From positions 186,001 to 250,000 of the forward strand of contig JAKMXF010000297.1 in the NCBI GenBank assembly GCA_024704765.1: a stretch of 64,000 nt of DNA, in the 5' to 3' direction. The position numbers were made by a program, and so were the translations under genes. The DNA comes from Oopsacas minuta (lineage: Eukaryota > Porifera > Hexactinellida > Lyssacinosida > Leucopsacidae). Positions 63,001 through 64,000 of this stretch are shown piece after piece (position 1 is the first letter of the stretch; every line of letters begins with the position of its first letter). The notes beneath the pieces are model-generated. The model was not told the DNA's origin. It saw only the letters and a list, made by a program, of their open reading frames with translations, and searched no databases.

Positions 63001-64000
63001 GAATACGAGGAGGCTTCTTCTTAACTTCCTCTTTAGTACCTGAGGCTCCGTGTTCATTCTGGCCAAACCCAAGGGAAAGCCATCCTCCAGCTGATGAGAG
63101 TCTAGCACTTACAGCTGTCTTAACACGTGTAGCTACTTCTGCCACTATCTCAGATACATTAAGACTGTTTTGATCATTAATTAAATAGAATCCAAACATA
63201 GGGGTGCATCCCCCTGTCAAGAACTGTTCCTCTGGGTTAGCCACACCCCTCACCCTCTGCTCGAATCCACCCAGCACACAGGCGTCCTGCAGGTGGTCAA
63301 ATAGAGACGGAACAACTACACCCAGATAGACAACGTCATTAATATCTTTAGCATCCTCGAATCTCCATTTTCTATGCTCTAATCCGGTTAGATTATTGTT
63401 ATTATTGGCGCCATCAGCTGATACAGAGCTTGTTCTGCAAGACATAGCTAATGCAGATCCTGATATACTCACTACAGCTGTATTGTACAGTAGTAGAATG
63501 CTCTCTTGATCGGATAGAGGGACACGGGGATTGGTACTCACGGCGAGACAACTTGTGAAACATCGTAGCTTCCTAACAGGCTCCTCGTGTAATAGCTGTT
63601 CAAATAATAAGATAGCCTCGTCAGAGTATACCCTCAAGAAACCGGAAGTGAAGCCTACAGCAAACACATCTGTTAATATTGGCTCTCCCTCTGCCTGGAC
63701 CCCTCCCTCTCCATTACGAGTAGTAGTCGGTAACAGAAGTGTTAGAGCTATAGCATCAGTAGATTCATCTCCTGGATCTTCTGAGTCAGCTGATATTAAA
63801 GGTTGAGCTTGTGCATGGATGTTATATGAAATACTATAAGGTCCGTCTCGAGCTCCCGGACAGGACTTGAGGATTAAGATGTGTCGGGATGACAGGAGAG
63901 CTAGGTACTTCCTGTTAGGTGAAAATAAGAGGAGACTCTTCTGGATAAGGGATGAATCCCCAGGACTAGGGTACTGTAGTTCCCATGGACCGGTTGTATC
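60074..64000 (-). CDS. RAB3GAP2: RAB3GAP2, non-catalytic Rab3GAP subunit (5' end missing)
   Basis: Two exons seen: 64000-62474 (open at the window edge) and 62419-60074, joined in phase 0, giving 1,291 residues of the protein's C-terminal portion. Family blocks: AVGFTSGFLRVYSDEAILLFEQLLHEEPVRKLRC, WRFEDAKDINDVVY, GCTPMFGFY, ARLSSAGGWLSLGF, GVLAVATDNFGRVLLLDTRR, IWKGYRDAQCGWIQ, YAPKRGILEIW and VPFHLTLP. The helical C-terminal half is less conserved. RAB3GAP2 partners RAB3GAP1 as the Rab3 GAP and the Rab18 exchange factor at ER and vesicle membranes. The window edge truncates the N-terminal beta-propeller. The minus strand ends with a stop near 60074, about 120 bp from the composite MITE. Confidence 0.94.

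Overview
This window is animal nuclear DNA: AT-rich, gene-dense (about 26 protein genes in 64 kb), with short GT-AG introns and clear orthologues of animal proteins (DDX3/PL10, MCU, calpain-7, RPB1 with a long heptad tail, PPP6C, PYM1, AIMP2, MCM8, NAA35, RAB3GAP2, ZNFX1). The compact layout, same-strand and antisense nested genes, and an LRR/EGF membrane protein with a Thr-rich stalk suggest an early-branching metazoan, most likely a demosponge. That placement is inference; no species marker was seen. Exon positions were derived by following reading frame, splice signals and remembered family sequence.

Layout. 1-16.8 kb: a short MITE with perfect 28-bp ends; a 15-exon DDX3/PL10 helicase with a PAM2-like peptide near its N-terminus; an intronless alpha/beta-hydrolase-like gene; an intronless CCDC96/CFAP184 ciliary coiled-coil gene; a 10-exon protein with two coactosin-like ADF-H domains; a mitochondrial rhodanese; an unrecognised 677-residue multi-membrane protein; and the mitochondrial calcium uniporter MCU. 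17-33 kb: DPH3; calpain-7 with a CDC6 gene nested in one intron; ZNFX1 carrying a one-base frameshift; SERP1/RAMP4; an unrecognised two-exon gene; and PPP6C. 33.6-41.3 kb: RPB1 in 17 exons. 41.8-47.3 kb: intronless PYM1, MGMT, AIMP2 and two mu-like glutathione transferases in tandem. 47.6-52.4 kb: MCM8 (minus strand) with an AIG1/GIMAP-like GTPase nested in its last intron and a substituted Walker A lysine. 52.8-64 kb: NAA35; a DHDPS/NAL-family aldolase whose first intron holds an antisense LRR/EGF receptor-like gene; a composite MITE; and the 3' part of RAB3GAP2, which runs off the window.

Themes. (1) Three gene-in-intron nests occur in 40 kb, and each inner gene is intronless. (2) Many conserved genes are single-exon here while neighbours keep 6-17 exons. 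(3) Short palindromic TA-flanked elements with related ends (CAGT-purine-GAAC-CTCG-like or CAGTCAACTCCG) recur in introns and intergenic DNA. One makes up most of a calpain-7 intron and another ends 62 bp before the DPH3 start. Most genes are housekeeping genes (transcription, replication/repair, translation, ER and vesicle traffic); I see no operon-like functional grouping.
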